From Costus lasius (taxonomy: Eukaryota; Streptophyta; Magnoliopsida; Zingiberales; Costaceae), in NCBI GenBank assembly GCA_027563935.2, contig CM050446.2, positions 28,895,501 through 28,959,500 on the forward strand: DNA of 64,000 nt. The letters run 5' to 3'. The notes under the pieces were generated by a model, which did not search any database, was not told the DNA's origin, and saw nothing but the letters and a program-made list of their open reading frames with translations. Below, one piece after another: positions 10,593 through 22,634 of this stretch; within the stretch, counting starts at the first letter, position 1; each line of letters begins with the position of its first letter. A program made the translations under genes and the position numbers.

Positions 10593-11672
10593 TGTAATTG
10601 TTGGCGCATGTTTAATTGGCGCTTCTTACATATTGTTTTTGACAAAACAAAACTCTTGCGCGCCTCACTAGACCTAAGTGGCACCTACCATAAACCCTTA
10701 GATGGGTTGATGGGGTTGAAGTCACCTCTAGGTTAGATCCATTAGTCTGATCAGACCATCTGACAGCCTAGATGGGTTGACCAGATAGCACCTGTGCGCA
10801 AGCACAAGGTGGCTATAGGTTAACTGCATCAAAGGTGTGTAGCGAGGTCTGGTTGAGACAACTACTGAACACACTTGAGTTAGGCCCGGGGTCACACCCG
10901 CTTGCCAAAAACTCATGAGGGTGGTTCAGCCCTTGGCGCATGCATGGTTGACCATTAGGTCAACTCGAGTCAGTTAGGACTCGGTGCATGCAAGGGCAAA
11001 GGATCTGACTAGATGGATGAGTGGATCCCTATCAATGGACCATTGTAAGGTTGTAGGACACCTAAGGAAATTAAAATTGATGCCATGGGGTTTTCAAAAC
11101 TTTTAATTTCAAAATGATTGGATCACATGTTGATTGATGCCATGATGATTGTCTATTTAGTCTTATGTGGGCTGCCCATGTTAAATGTGTGCTGTGCTGG
11201 GGCCTGCGTGCCTGGATTCAATTTTGTAAATTAATTTGTGATCTGCGAATCACATTTTTAATTTAGATATTGTATAATTGACCTGTGAGTCAAACTTGTC
11301 TAGATAGATCAAATGTATTTGATTAGACAAGAGTACAAATGCACACATCCCACAGGGGCATTCAGCTGGTGGCGCACCTGAGGTGCTCTTGGCGCTAGGG
11401 CCCTAGGTTGGACCAGATGAGATGCCAAGGAGCTCAAGTGAAGACTTAAGTAAATTAAGGTCTTACTAGGGTTCATGGGCTTTTACCACATAAGATCATG
11501 CTTTCTACTTATTGCTAATAATTAGAATTGCATGTTTAAGTTTATCTTCTGCTATAGCCATAGGATATGCCTGATAGTAAGAAGATAAAAGACCGTTAAA
11601 ATCCAACGCTAACATATCAAGCTCGATAAGCCTTCTGACGCGAAACCTCACCTTTCTGATTATCGTTGGAGC

Positions 11673-11910
11673 CGTGTTGAACCCACTCAGTGGGCACGTC
11701 CATCTATCTTCAGACGGTGCTGGATTACACCTGCGTGTTACAGAGTTGGGATTTATCCCCTCTCGTTGCTCAGCATAGCACGTGGTGGTCCAGGGAGTAG
11801 GTCGGGTCAGCTTGACCATGTAGGCTACATATGTGGCGCATATGGTAGCACATGGAGGCAGCCATCTCTGGGATCAGAGACTGTGTTGTACCAACTCAGT
11901 TGGCACAGTC
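11673..11910 (+). other. Twin bulged hairpins in the leader of B
   Basis: Hairpin 1 at 11673-11698 (bulge TTGAA here instead of TTGTA) and hairpin 2 at 11879-11910. Stems are as in A. The single change falls in the bulge, not in a paired base. Confidence 0.7.
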
Positions 11911-12212
11911 TGCTGGATTGCCAAGATGAAGGGGAATCGCACGGGTTGGCGATTGGCTGGGACAGCCTACCAGAAATTAGTGCTTGTCATCTCTGTGCAT
12001 CGTATCTCGCCTGAGCGGGACGCGGAGACCAAGTATGAAATCTGGATCCCATCTCACTAAAAGAGTGTTACTCTTTCGGACTGTTTACTGGATTTTTCAG
12101 TCAGACAAAATAGTGAGAAAAAGAATCTTTCTTAAGTCCTGGATTGATTCTGAAACATTGATACTGACCTTGCTGTTCTTGCTTGTTGTAGATTCCTGCA
12201 GCAACGAACACC

Positions 12213-15200
12213 ATGAGCTTCAATGTGCGATCCCTACTGGAAAGGGAGAAGTTTGCTGGGCCGAACTTCTCTGACTGGTTCGGACACCTTAAGATCGTTC
12301 TTAAGGCAGAGAGGAAACTGTATGTCCTCGAGACGGCGATACCGCCGCAGCCCGCTCCGAACGCCGCAAGGGCGGTTCGGGATGCCTACGAAAAGCACGT
12401 CAATGATAGCATTGATGTCGCTTGCCTGATGCTTGCGTCTATGACGCCACCGCTGCAGCGTCAGCATGAGGATATGTCGGCTATAGAAATTATAGCGAAC
12501 CTCAAGATGCTGTATGCTGCACAGACGAGGACTGAACGCTATAATCTGACGAAGCTCTTCTTTCAGAGCAAACTGGCTGAGGGGAGCCCGGTGGGAGCTC
12601 ACGTGCTCAAGATGATTGGGCACAAGGAGGCTCTAGAGAAACTGGGGCATACCGTCAACCAGGAGCTTGCTGTGGACATTATTCTGCAGTCTCTTCCGCC
12701 CTCTTTCGATGCGTTCATTATTAACTTTAATATGAACAAGATCGATTGTACGCCGGCAGAGCTGCTGAATATGCTCTTGACAACTGAGGAAACTCTGAAG
12801 GGTAAGCCTTCAACCTCTATCTTGATGGTTCCTTCCAGGAACAAGAAGAAGGGGAAGAAGGGCAAGGCCCCTGTCAAGAATTACAGCAAGGCCCTGAAAC
12901 AGAAGGTTAAGCGGTCGAAGGACAACAGGTGTTTCCACTGTGGCCAGCTGGGTCACTGGAAAAAGGACTGTAAAGCGCTCCAAGGAGATAAGAGGGGAAG
13001 CATCGCTTCTGGCTCAGGTATATATGTGACTGAGGTCATGTTATCTTCTTCTTCTATTTCATGGGTGTTGGACACTGCATGTGGAGTTCACATTTGTTCA
13101 AATGTGCAGGAACTCAAGAGAAGAAGGCAGGTGGGACAGCATGAGGTAGACCTACGCGTTGGAAACGGGGCACGGGTTGCTGCTGTTGCTGTAGGAGACT
13201 ATTTCATTTCCTTACCATCTGGCATTGTATTAGAATTAAACAATTGTTATTTTGTACCCAGTATTACCAAGAATATTATCTCTATTCCTGCTCTTGTCAG
13301 GAAAGGATTTGCCTTTGAATGCAAGATTTCAAAGTGTGTACTTTCTTTTGATAATATTGTGTATGCAACTGGTTCAATTAACAATGGGTTATACATGTTG
13401 GACATGGAAAATTCTATACAAAACATTGATAATAAGAAAGCCAAGTATGCTGATGACAGCACCTTGCTATGGCATAGTCGTTTAGGCCATATAAATGAGA
13501 AGCGCATTAAGCGGTTGCATGAACATGGACTGCTGGGATCATTCTCCTGTGAGGAGATTGATACATGCAAAGCTTGTTTGATGGGTAAAATGACGAAGTC
13601 TCCTTTTTCTAATAAAGGTCAAAGGACTTCAGGTTTACTGGACCTTATACACAGTGATGTGTGTGGGCCTTTTAGTAAACATGCCAGAGGTGGCTATCAG
13701 TACTTCATTACCTTTACTGATGATTTCAGTAGGTATGGGTATGTCTATTTGATGAGACATAAAAGTGAATCTTTTGACAAGTTCAAAGAGTTCAAAAATG
13801 AAGTACAAAATCAGCTAGGCCGAAATATCAAAGCACTTCGTTCTGATCGAGGTGGAGAATACCTGAGTCATGCGTTTACTGACTATCTGAAGGAGTGTGG
13901 GATTATCTCACAGCTCACTCCGCCAGGAACACCGCAATGGAATGGTGTGTCCGAGAGGAGAAATAGAACGTTACTAGACATGGTTCGTTCTATGATGAGT
14001 CAGGCTACTCTTCCATATTCCTTTTGGGGTTTTGCACTGGAAACAGCTGCAAAGGTACTAAACCGAGTGCCATCCAAGGCAGTTTCAAAGACACCATATG
14101 AGTTATGGTATGGGAAACAGCCTAGCTTGACATTTATCAGGATCTGGGGTTGCGAGGCTTATGTCAAAAAGCTCGCCTCTGGGAAACTAGAGAGCAGATC
14201 TGACAAATGTATCTTTGTCGGTTACCCTAAGGAAACTAAGGGTTATTATTTCTACGATCCCAAAGAGAACAAGGTATTTGTTGCTCGGACGGCCATATTT
14301 CTTGAGAAGGAGTTTCTTCTGCAAGAGGCCAGTGGGAGAGAAATAAAGCTGGATGAGAATCCAGAGGAAGGACAAAGTAGTCAAGCAGAGTTGGATGTGC
14401 CTGAGCTGGTAGATCAGGTTACTGAACAACCTGAGGCTCAGATATCACGGGAACCGCGAAGATCGGGTAGGATCCGTCGACAGCCTGAGCGCTATGACGG
14501 AGTCTACATCATTAATAATGATGAACCCCTAACTTATGCGGATGCGGTCAGTGGACCGGAGTCAGCTAGATGGCTTGACGCTATGCGAGCCGAGATGGAC
14601 TCCATGTCAGATAACCAAGTCTGGGATTTGGTTGATCCGCCTCCGGGTGTAATCCCTATAGGCTGTAAATGGATCTTCAAGAAGAAGATTGACATGGATG
14701 GTAACGTGGTTACCTATAAAGGCAGGCTAGTTGCGAAAGGTTTCAAACAAATCTACGGGATAGATTATGATGAAACTTTCTCACCTGTAGCCATGTTTAA
14801 GTCTATTCGGATTCTTTTCGCGATAGCAGCATATTACGACTATGAGATCTGGCAGATGGATGTGAAGACAGCTTTCCTTAATGGAAATCTGGATGAGGAT
14901 GTGTATATGACACAACCGGAAGGTTTCACTAATCCATCAGATCGTCATAAAATATGCAAGTTAAAGAAGTCCATTTATGGACTTAAACAAGCATCAAGAA
15001 GCTGGAATATTCGTTTTGATGAATCAATCTCTGAGTTTGGTTTCATCAAGAACGAGGATGACCCGTGTGTATATAAGAGGTTTAGTGGGAGCGTAATTAC
15101 ATTCCTAATCCTCTACGTCGATGATATCTTGATCATTGGAAATGATATTCCTGAACTGCATGCTGTTAAGGCATGGTTAGGAAAATGTTTCCAGATGAAA

Positions 15201-16097
15201 GATCTAGGAGAAGCAGCCTATGTATTAGGTGTGAAGATCTACCGGGATAGATCTAAGAGGCTTCTCGGGTTGTGCCAGAGTACTTACATCGATAAGGTCC
15301 TGGAGAGATTCCATTTAGAGAATTCTAAACGTGGATATCTTCCAGTCAGACATGGTCTGAATCTTTCGAAGAGTCAGTGTCCACAAACACAGACTGAGAA
15401 AGATGAAATGGACAATACACCTTATGCTTCGGCTATTGGGTCCATTATGTATGCGATGTTGTGTACTCGCCCAGACGTCGCTTACGGGTTAAGCGTGACC
15501 AGTCGATTCCAAAGTAATCCAGGGTTGGCGCACTGGATTGCGGTCAAGAACATCTTAAAATATCTGCGGAGGACCAAAGATATGTTCTTGATATATGGTG
15601 GTCAGGAAGAACTCAGTATAGAGGGATATACTGATGCTTCGTTCCAGTCGGACCAGGATGATTTCCGATCGCAATCAGGCTATGTTTTCAGCTTGAATGG
15701 TGGAGCAGTGGTGTGGAAGAGTTTCAAACAGTCAACTGTTGCTGATTCCACAACAGAAGCCGAGTATGTTGCAGCCTCGGAAGCATCCAAGGAGGCAGTG
15801 TGGATTCGTAAGTTCGTGAGAGAACTTGGTGTCGTTCCTTCGAGTGCCGATCCTTTGGTTATCTTCTGTGATAACACTGGAGCAATTGCACAAGCAAAGG
15901 AACCACGGTCGCACCAGAAGTCCAAGCACATACAGAGACGGTTTCACTTGATCCGGGAGATCATTGATCGAGGCGAGATCAAAATATGCAAGGTTCATAC
16001 AGATGACAATCTGGCAGACCCGCTTACCAAGCCTCTGGCGCAGCAGAAGCATGAAAAGCACTGTAATAATATGGGTTTGAGATTTCTCAACCATTAG
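12213..16097 (+). CDS. Gag-pol polyprotein of element B (Ty1/copia)
   Basis: A single 1294-residue frame encoding the whole retrotransposon machinery. Gag about 10-190; lysine-rich 209-235; zinc knuckle C240-C243-H248-C253; aspartic protease DTA at 287-289 (Ala where DSG/DTG is usual); integrase zinc site H421, H426, C452, C455; integrase core D482, D545, E581 (35 residues between the last two, the DD35E spacing); RT about 808-1050 with YVDD at 968-971; RNase H acidic residues D1141, E1184, D1220. The ATG at 12213 follows the leader directly and begins the gag homology shared with G. One frame for gag and pol is usual in plant copia; cleavage would be by its own protease. This is the only element wholly in the window with every domain open and both LTRs. 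Confidence 0.96.
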   Translation: MSFNVRSLLEREKFAGPNFSDWFGHLKIVLKAERKLYVLETAIPPQPAPNAARAVRDAYEKHVNDSIDVACLMLASMTPPLQRQHEDMSAIEIIANLKMLYAAQTRTERYNLTKLFFQSKLAEGSPVGAHVLKMIGHKEALEKLGHTVNQELAVDIILQSLPPSFDAFIINFNMNKIDCTPAELLNMLLTTEETLKGKPSTSILMVPSRNKKKGKKGKAPVKNYSKALKQKVKRSKDNRCFHCGQLGHWKKDCKALQGDKRGSIASGSGIYVTEVMLSSSSISWVLDTACGVHICSNVQELKRRRQVGQHEVDLRVGNGARVAAVAVGDYFISLPSGIVLELNNCYFVPSITKNIISIPALVRKGFAFECKISKCVLSFDNIVYATGSINNGLYMLDMENSIQNIDNKKAKYADDSTLLWHSRLGHINEKRIKRLHEHGLLGSFSCEEIDTCKACLMGKMTKSPFSNKGQRTSGLLDLIHSDVCGPFSKHARGGYQYFITFTDDFSRYGYVYLMRHKSESFDKFKEFKNEVQNQLGRNIKALRSDRGGEYLSHAFTDYLKECGIISQLTPPGTPQWNGVSERRNRTLLDMVRSMMSQATLPYSFWGFALETAAKVLNRVPSKAVSKTPYELWYGKQPSLTFIRIWGCEAYVKKLASGKLESRSDKCIFVGYPKETKGYYFYDPKENKVFVARTAIFLEKEFLLQEASGREIKLDENPEEGQSSQAELDVPELVDQVTEQPEAQISREPRRSGRIRRQPERYDGVYIINNDEPLTYADAVSGPESARWLDAMRAEMDSMSDNQVWDLVDPPPGVIPIGCKWIFKKKIDMDGNVVTYKGRLVAKGFKQIYGIDYDETFSPVAMFKSIRILFAIAAYYDYEIWQMDVKTAFLNGNLDEDVYMTQPEGFTNPSDRHKICKLKKSIYGLKQASRSWNIRFDESISEFGFIKNEDDPCVYKRFSGSVITFLILYVDDILIIGNDIPELHAVKAWLGKCFQMKDLGEAAYVLGVKIYRDRSKRLLGLCQSTYIDKVLERFHLENSKRGYLPVRHGLNLSKSQCPQTQTEKDEMDNTPYASAIGSIMYAMLCTRPDVAYGLSVTSRFQSNPGLAHWIAVKNILKYLRRTKDMFLIYGGQEELSIEGYTDASFQSDQDDFRSQSGYVFSLNGGAVVWKSFKQSTVADSTTEAEYVAASEASKEAVWIRKFVRELGVVPSSADPLVIFCDNTGAIAQAKEPRSHQKSKHIQRRFHLIREIIDRGEIKICKVHTDDNLADPLTKPLAQQKHEKHCNNMGLRFLNH

Positions 16098-16100
16098 ATT

Positions 16101-16117
16101 AAGTGCAAGTGGGAGAT
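16101..16117 (+). other. Polypurine tract of element B
   Basis: AAGTGCAAGTGGGAGAT sits directly before the 3' LTR, three bases after the gag-pol stop codon. Confidence 0.9.
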
Positions 16118-17808
16118 TGTTGGGGTATGCCCTTAAGGCTAATGTTTGAGGCCTTGGGATTATAAAGTGTATCATGTAATAAACTGGTAAGTTTATAAGA
16201 GGCATGGTTATTATTCAGGTTGTTACCTTGTCTGCTGTAATAAGTGTACTTCTGGATAATGTCTCAAAGCTGTTCAGCTAGGCTGACAGGCTCTAAGTCC
16301 TTAGTCGAGATATCTTGGTGAACATGAGACAGCCTTGATATGATTGAGACTAATATGAGTGCTGATCTTATAGGATGCTTCGAGCATGAAATAAGATGTA
16401 GACTCATGGGTACATTGGATGTACTGGACAGACCCTACTGGGATATTCCATTGCTTGTCACAATGTGAATGATCCTTGTAAGCAGCAAGTGGCACATGTC
16501 CTCTGACTTGAGATCGCTTGTGTTTCTAAATGATGATTGTCATTGTCTTGAGGTAGTTCAATATCATTTGAAACATAATGATTATAGACTATCTTGGATG
16601 GTGGGCTTGAATCAGGTTAGGGCACTAGTGATAGACACAGGATTGCCGTCTCCTTGTTTAAGGAGTGTGATGTTCTAATGGGCCCCCTATATGAGATGAT
16701 TGAGATAGTGTATGGCCATACCCAGATGACTATGGGCATCTGATCTAATCATGCTCATCGTATTGGAGTTACAAGCTTGACCCGCTTGTCCAATAAGAAC
16801 ATCCAGTGGCAAAGGACATATGTATGCCTTGTGAATGGAGTCACACTTGTGCAATGGTTTGGGAGTAGTCTTGGAAGACTCTTTCCTTTATATCGGGAGA
16901 CAGTGATGTGTTGCTAGATACCCCTCACTGATCGTGATAACGTAAGTTATCGTTACCGACATTTAAGGGAAACCCTCAGGGTCGCACAATTTGATGATAT
17001 GGCTTACTTGAGTCAGATCGTGTGGACTGGATTCTTTGAGTTCAGATTAAAGGGATTTAATCTCTGATTGTAAGTGAGATCTGGTCTGATCATGTTTGAT
17101 TGATTAGGGCTTGAGATCGGTAAGCTTCGATCGAGAGAGGTGATGCTAGATCGGAGAGATCAGGGGCATCAGGAGATGAATGGTTAGATCATGAGCCTTG
17201 GGGTTCGATTTGGTCTAGACCAAATGGCTTGAGCTATTTTGGTTTGGTTTAATGAACCAAAGCCGATTGGATGATTTGGCTTGAACCGGTTGACAAGGGT
17301 GAACGCTTGGTTCAAAGCCATATGCGTTTTGGGTTGGATTGAACGCATGGCTTGATTGACTTCCATTTATGGAAAGTCATCAAGGCCGGTTTTGCTTCAA
17401 TGCTAAAACGCTTATGCGTTGAGGGTTTTCTTTTCAACGCCTAGCTCTTTCGTTGGTGTGGTTGACGAAGAGAGGCGGGATCATCCAAGAGAAGCTCTCG
17501 AAAAGGGACATCTCATCATCCCACACGACAAGGACCGAAAGGGGATCTCTTGCTAGCACAAGGAAGATCCTAAAGGGTAGCCATCCCTCATCTTGTGTGT
17601 GGACTTGTGGAGGAGACCTAACTTGTTCTCTTCATCCAAGCCGATTTCCAAGCCTATGGCATTGGTATGGATCTCCCCTTCTTCTTATCAATCCATGATA
17701 GTTGAATATATGGCATGCAACGGTTCTTCAAACCCTTGCTTCCGCTTGCATACATTTCATTTGCGCCATGCTTAGGGTTTTTGCCCCCTTCATTTAGGGG
17801 TTCCTTCA
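16118..17808 (+). repeat. 3' LTR of element B
   Basis: 1691 bp, followed by TSD GTTGG and then by the continuation of element A's pol. No difference from the 5' LTR was noticed. Confidence 0.95.
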
Positions 17809-17813
17809 GTTGG

Positions 17814-19514
17814 ATGAGCCTGAGCCGGTAGAGCAGGTTATTAAACAACCTGAGGCTCAGACATCACGGGAACCGCGAAGATCGGGAAGGATCCGTCGAC
17901 AGCCTGAGCGCTATGACGGAGTCTACATCATTGATAATGATGAACCCCTCACTTATGCGGATGCGGTCAGTGGACCGGAGTCAGCTAGATGGCTTGAAGC
18001 TATGCGAGCCGAGATGGACTCCATGTCAGATAACCAAGTCTGGGATTTGGTTGATCCGCCTTCGGGAGTAATCCCTATAGGCTGTAATTGGATCTTCAAG
18101 AAGAAGATTGACATGGATGGTAACGTGGTTACCTATAAAGGCAGGTTAGTTGCGAAAGGTTTCAAACAAATCTACGGGATAGATTATGATGAAACTTTCT
18201 CTCCTGTAGCCATGTTCAAGTCTATTCGGATTCTTTTCGCGATAGCAGCGATTATAAGATCTGGCAGATGGATGTGAAGACAGCTTTCCTTAACGGAAAT
18301 TTGGATGAGGATGTGTATATGACACAACCTGAAGGTTTCACTAATCCATCAGATCGTCATAAAATATGCAAGTTAAAGAAGTCCATTTATGGACTTAAAC
18401 AAGCATCGAGAAGCTGGAATATTCGTTTTGATGAATCAATCACTGAGTTTGGTTTCATCAAGAACGAAGATGACCCGTGTGTATATAAGAGGTTTAGTGG
18501 GAGCGTAATTACTTTCCTAGTCCTCTACGTCGATGATATCTTGATCATTGGAAACGATATTCCTGAGATGCATGCTGTTAAAGCATGGCTAAGGAAATGT
18601 TTCCAGATGAAAGATTTGGGAGAAGCAGCCTATGTATTAGGTGTGAAGATCTACAGGGATAGATCTAAGAGGCTTCTCGGGCTGTGCCAGAGTACTTACA
18701 TCGATAAAGTCCTGGAGAGATTCCATTTAGAGAATTCTAAAAGAGAATATCTTCCAGTCAGACATGGTCTGAATCTTTCAAAGAGTCAGTGTCCACAAAC
18801 ACAGACTGAGAAAGATGAAATGGACAATACGCCTTATGCTTCGGCTATTGGATCCATTATGTATGCGATGTTGTGTACTCGCCCAGACGTCGCTTACGGG
18901 TTAAGCGTGACCAGTCGGTTCCAAAGTAATCCAGGTCAGGCACACTGGATTGCAGTCAAGAACATTTTAAAATATCTGCGGAGGACCAAAGATATGTTCT
19001 TGATGTATGGTGGTCAGGAAGAACTCAGTATTGAAGGATATACTGACGCTTCGTTCCAGTCTGACCAGGATGATTTCCGATCGCAATCAGGCTATGTTTT
19101 TAGCTTGAATGGTGGAGCAGTGGTGTGGAAGAGTTTCAAACAGTCAACTGTTGCTGATTCCACAACAGAAGCCGAGTATGTTGCAGCCTCGGAAGCATCC
19201 AAGGAGGCAGTGTGGATTCGTAAGTTCGTGATAACAGTCAACTTGGTGTTGTTCCTTCGAGTGCAGATCCTTTGGTTATCTTCTGTGATAACACTGGAGC
19301 AATCGCACAAGCAAAGGAACCACGGTCGCACCAGAAGTCCAAGCACATACAGAGACGGTTTCATTTGATCAGGGAGATCATAGATCGTGGCGAGATCAAA
19401 ATCTGCAAGGTTCATACAGATGACAATCTGGCAGACCCGCTTACCAAGCCTCTGACGCAGCAGAAGCATGAAAAGCACTGTAATAATATGGGTTTGAGAT
19501 TTCTCAACCATTAG
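17814..19514 (+). pseudogene. Element A gag-pol, 3' part (RT and RNase H), frameshifted
   Basis: Continues A's polyprotein after B. It reads the linker and RT start, then loses 7 bp relative to B at about 18250 (where B reads AAYYDYEIWQ) and shifts frame. The second stretch (18268 on) holds the RT core with YVDD and the RNase H motifs up to RKFV. A net 5-bp gain at about 19231 then shifts frame again. The last stretch (from about 19272) ends at the same stop as in B (19512-19514). The indels sum to -2, so the frame is not restored. A therefore cannot make RT or RNase H, even without B. Confidence 0.92.
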
Positions 19515-19517
19515 ATT

Positions 19518-19534
19518 AAGTGCAAGTGGGAGAT
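19518..19534 (+). other. Polypurine tract of element A
   Basis: AAGTGCAAGTGGGAGAT, identical to B's tract, directly before the 3' LTR. Confidence 0.9.
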
Positions 19535-21241
19535 TGTTGGGGTATGCCCTTAAGGCTAATGTTTGAGGCCTTGGGATTGTATCGGTATTGTGTAATAAAC
19601 TTTTATGTTTATAAAGGCAATGGTTGTTATTCAGTTTGTTACCTTGTCTGCTGTAATAAGTGTACTTCTGAATAATGTCTCAAAGCTGTTCAGCTAGGCT
19701 GACATGCTATATGTCCTTAGTCGAGATATCTTGGTGAACATGAGACAGCCTTGATATGGTTAAGACTAATATGTGTTCTAATCTTATAGGATGCTTCGAG
19801 CATGGAATAAGATGTAGACTCATGGGTACATTGGATGTACTGGACAGACCCTACTAGGATATTCAATTGTTTGTCACAATGTGAATAATCCTTGAATGCT
19901 GCAAGTGGCACATGTCCTTTGACTTGAGATCACTTGTGTTTCTAAATGATGATTGTCATTGTTTTGAGGTAGTTCAATATCATTTGAAATAAAATGATTA
20001 TAGACTATCTTGGATGGTGAGCTTGAGTCAGGTTAGGGCACTAGTGATAGATAAAGGATTGCCGTCTCCTTGTTTAAGGAGTGTGATGTTCTAATGGGGC
20101 CCCCCCTATGAGATGATTGAGAAAGTGTATGGCCATACCCAGGTGACTATGTTCATCTGATCTAATCATGCTCATCATATTGGAGATACAGGCTTGACAT
20201 GCTTGTCCAATAAGGACATCCAGTGGCAAAGGAAACATGTATGCCTTGTGAGTTTGATTCACACTTGTGCTGTGGTTTGGGTGTAGTCTTGGAAGACTCT
20301 TTTGTTTATATCGGGAGACAGTGATGTGTTGCTAGATACCCCTCACTGATCGTGATGACGCAAGTCATCGTTACCGACATTTAAAGGAAACCCTCAGGGT
20401 CGCACAATTTGATGATATGACTTACTTAAGTCAGATCGTGTGGACTGATTTGTTTTGGTTCAGTTTAAAGGAGTTTAAACTCTGATTGTAAGTGAGATCT
20501 AGTCTGATCATGTTTGATTGATTAGGGCTTGAGATCGGTAAGCTTCGATCGAGAGTATTGATGCTAGATCGGTGAGATCAAGAGCATCAAGGGATGGACG
20601 GTTAGATCATTGAACCATTGGGTTTGATAATGTCTAGACTATTGCTTGGGCTGATTTGGTTTGACCAATGAACCATTGACATGTGAACCGGCTCAAGTGT
20701 GAGCGCATGGTCCACATGGAGTGGGATGATCGTTTGGTTCACTTGATGTGAACGCAAAACGCTTCAACGGTTTCGGTTGCTATTTTTGGAAAGTCCAAAA
20801 ATGAAAAACGTCTCCACGTTCAATGTGTGGTTTAACGCCTCATTCAACATTCGGCTCCTCTCTCTCGACGAGACGCAAGGGGTTGAAGGTGTTGACGACG
20901 AGAAGTTCGGCCAAGCAAGACACCATCTTTTTCCTTCATTCGATCAAGGACATCTTGGAGATCCTTGCTAGCACAAGGAGCATCCAAGGAGCAAGTCATC
21001 AATCCTTTTGTGTGCGACAATTTGGAGGAAACCTCTCTTGTTCTCTCGCTTCCAAGTCGCCATCTTCTTCATGGCTATGGTATGGATCTAAACTTCATCA
21101 AGTTGATCATATGTTCTTGCGAAAGATCTATGAAAACCCTTGCTTCCGCTTGCAAAGATTTATGCGCCACCATTTAGGGTTTTTGCTCCCCCTTGAAGGG
21201 GACCTATTAGGGTTTCGCTCCCTCTTGAAAGGGACCCAACA
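19535..21241 (+). repeat. 3' LTR of element A
   Basis: 1707 bp, the same length as the 5' LTR, ending CCCAACA and followed by TSD GGTTA (21242-21246). About nine substitutions separate the pair (for example GACACGC/GACATGC and GTTCAGCC/GTTCGGCC), roughly 0.5 percent. Confidence 0.95.
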
Positions 21242-21246
21242 GGTTA

Positions 21247-22634
21247 GGCACAACGTGCTAACGCAGACATATGAGTATATTAGTGGTTAATATACTGGAC
21301 CAACCCCCTGTGAGGCAATGACTTGGTGTCATGAGTTATCCTCACAAGTGACAGGAGATGCATTGTTCCCTTGACTTGAGGTCATTGACTATTCTATATG
21401 GTTATGGACATGCTTTGATACAACCTAACACCTTACCATAGTTGGGAGGTCATAACGGTTGTCATTGAGTATATCAAGACCCATATGAGAAGGTCAATGT
21501 ACAGACAGAGGATTTGCCCTTTCCTGAAGCAAGCTTGATGTCCATGGAGCTCCACTATGGTTCTATGATTGAAAGTGTATGGCCATACCTAGGTGAAGAC
21601 CTAATTTAGTCATGACCATGAGATTAGGTGAAACCAAGAGATGACACACTTGTCCAATAGGATATCAGTTCAGCAAAGAGAGTGTAATGCATCTGTACCT
21701 ATTTGCAATGATGGGGATGTCGATGTCGATATCCATTCCGATGATTTGGGTAGCAGCGATGCACTGCTAGGTGCCACTCACTGCTTGTGGTGACCTTAGG
21801 TCACCATTGCCAACGTCAGAGGAACCTACATGGTCACACATCTTGATACTCGAGTTTTCATATTGATCAAATAGCCTTTAGATCAAGTTATTGGATAACT
21901 CGGATCTATTTGGGAGATTTCATCAGCGCCAATGGACCTAATGAGATGGAAGAAACTTATTGGGGTCAACTTCCATTTTTGGCATATTGAATAAATTAAC
22001 CATGGTTAGCCTCATTTGACCTTGGGTTAAATTGGATTGGATCCAATAGCTTGGTTAATATGCATAATAGACTTTGGGCTAGGCTCATTGCTTAGTTGGT
22101 CTTGCTAATAAGTAGTAAGGAAGAGATAAGAGGGTAAAATGGTATAATGGGGAGAATTATTTGTCATTGGCGCATGAAGGAATCCTAGTTGGACTAGGAT
22201 TGGCGCATATGCCTAATTTGGTATCTTCAAGTGATTTATTTGGATTGGGATTCAATCTAATCACTTGGGATATTAATTAAGATATGACATGCGCAAGTGG
22301 GTTGGTTTTTAACATAATTAAGAGTCCTAATTGGAATAGGACTTGCGCCCATACCCCATTAGGAAACTTCTATCATGCTTTGACATGCGCTTGGCGCATA
22401 GATGAGAAGTTTGCTTCTTTAGGAAGGTGTTGGGTGCATGTAGCATTGGCTGATTAAGGCAAGCCCTTGACACAATTAGAATTAGGAATTTGATCAATAT
22501 AATTGATTAAGTAAACTCCTTGATTCAAGCCAAATCGCCAACACTTACCTTAGTACCCTAACTGCCTCTTAGTGATATAAAAGAAACCCCTAGCTGACCC
22601 CTCATAATACACTAATCTTCTTGGAGGCATGGAG
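21247..22634 (+). repeat. 3' LTR of element E, segment 3
   Basis: Resumes E's LTR after element A, aligning with element I's LTR from the 'cgcagacata' region onward. No gene is seen. A TATA-like TATAAAAG sits at 22576-22583. It ends at TSD TGGAG (22630-22634), where element I begins. Confidence 0.85.
22576..22583 (+). promoter_or_regulatory. TATA-like box in E's LTR
   Basis: TATAAAAG in a GATATAAAAG context, on the element's sense strand. Its place deep in the LTR fits a pol II promoter with the RNA start shortly downstream. There is no other support. Confidence 0.5.

Larger units (their letters stand above)
10381..12212 (+). other. 5' leader of element B
   Basis: About 1.83 kb without a convincing gene. 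It contains a perfect 32-bp tandem duplication (10529-10592), the conserved structured block (about 11590-12060) with the twin hairpins, and a pyrimidine-rich tract ending TTGTAG at 12191 just before gag. Confidence 0.75.
8676..17808 (+). mobile_element. Element B: intact, very recent Ty1/copia
   Basis: 9133 bp between GTTGG duplications. It has two 1691-bp LTRs in which I saw no difference, a Met-type PBS, a leader with the twin hairpins, an unbroken gag-pol frame of 1294 residues and a PPT. It lies in the pol gene of element A, a close relative. Nothing in the sequence shows why it could not move, but transcription and silencing cannot be judged here. Confidence 0.95.
3025..21241 (+). mobile_element. 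Element A: full-length Ty1/copia, split by element B
   Basis: The element is bounded by TSD GGTTA at 3020-3024 and 21242-21246. Order: 5' LTR, Met-type PBS, leader, gag-pol, PPT, 3' LTR. Without B and its duplicated 5 bp it is about 9.1 kb. The two LTRs are each 1707 bp with about nine differences seen by eye, so insertion was fairly recent. The LTR start, tRNA primer and order integrase before RT place it in copia, most like the Angela/TAR branch; I cannot settle which. It sits in the 3' LTR of E. Confidence 0.93.

Noticed and set aside
11984..12274. 96-residue frame overlapping the gag start of B
   Set aside because: Out of frame with gag and covering the structured leader and splice-like tract; the gag frame explains the region.
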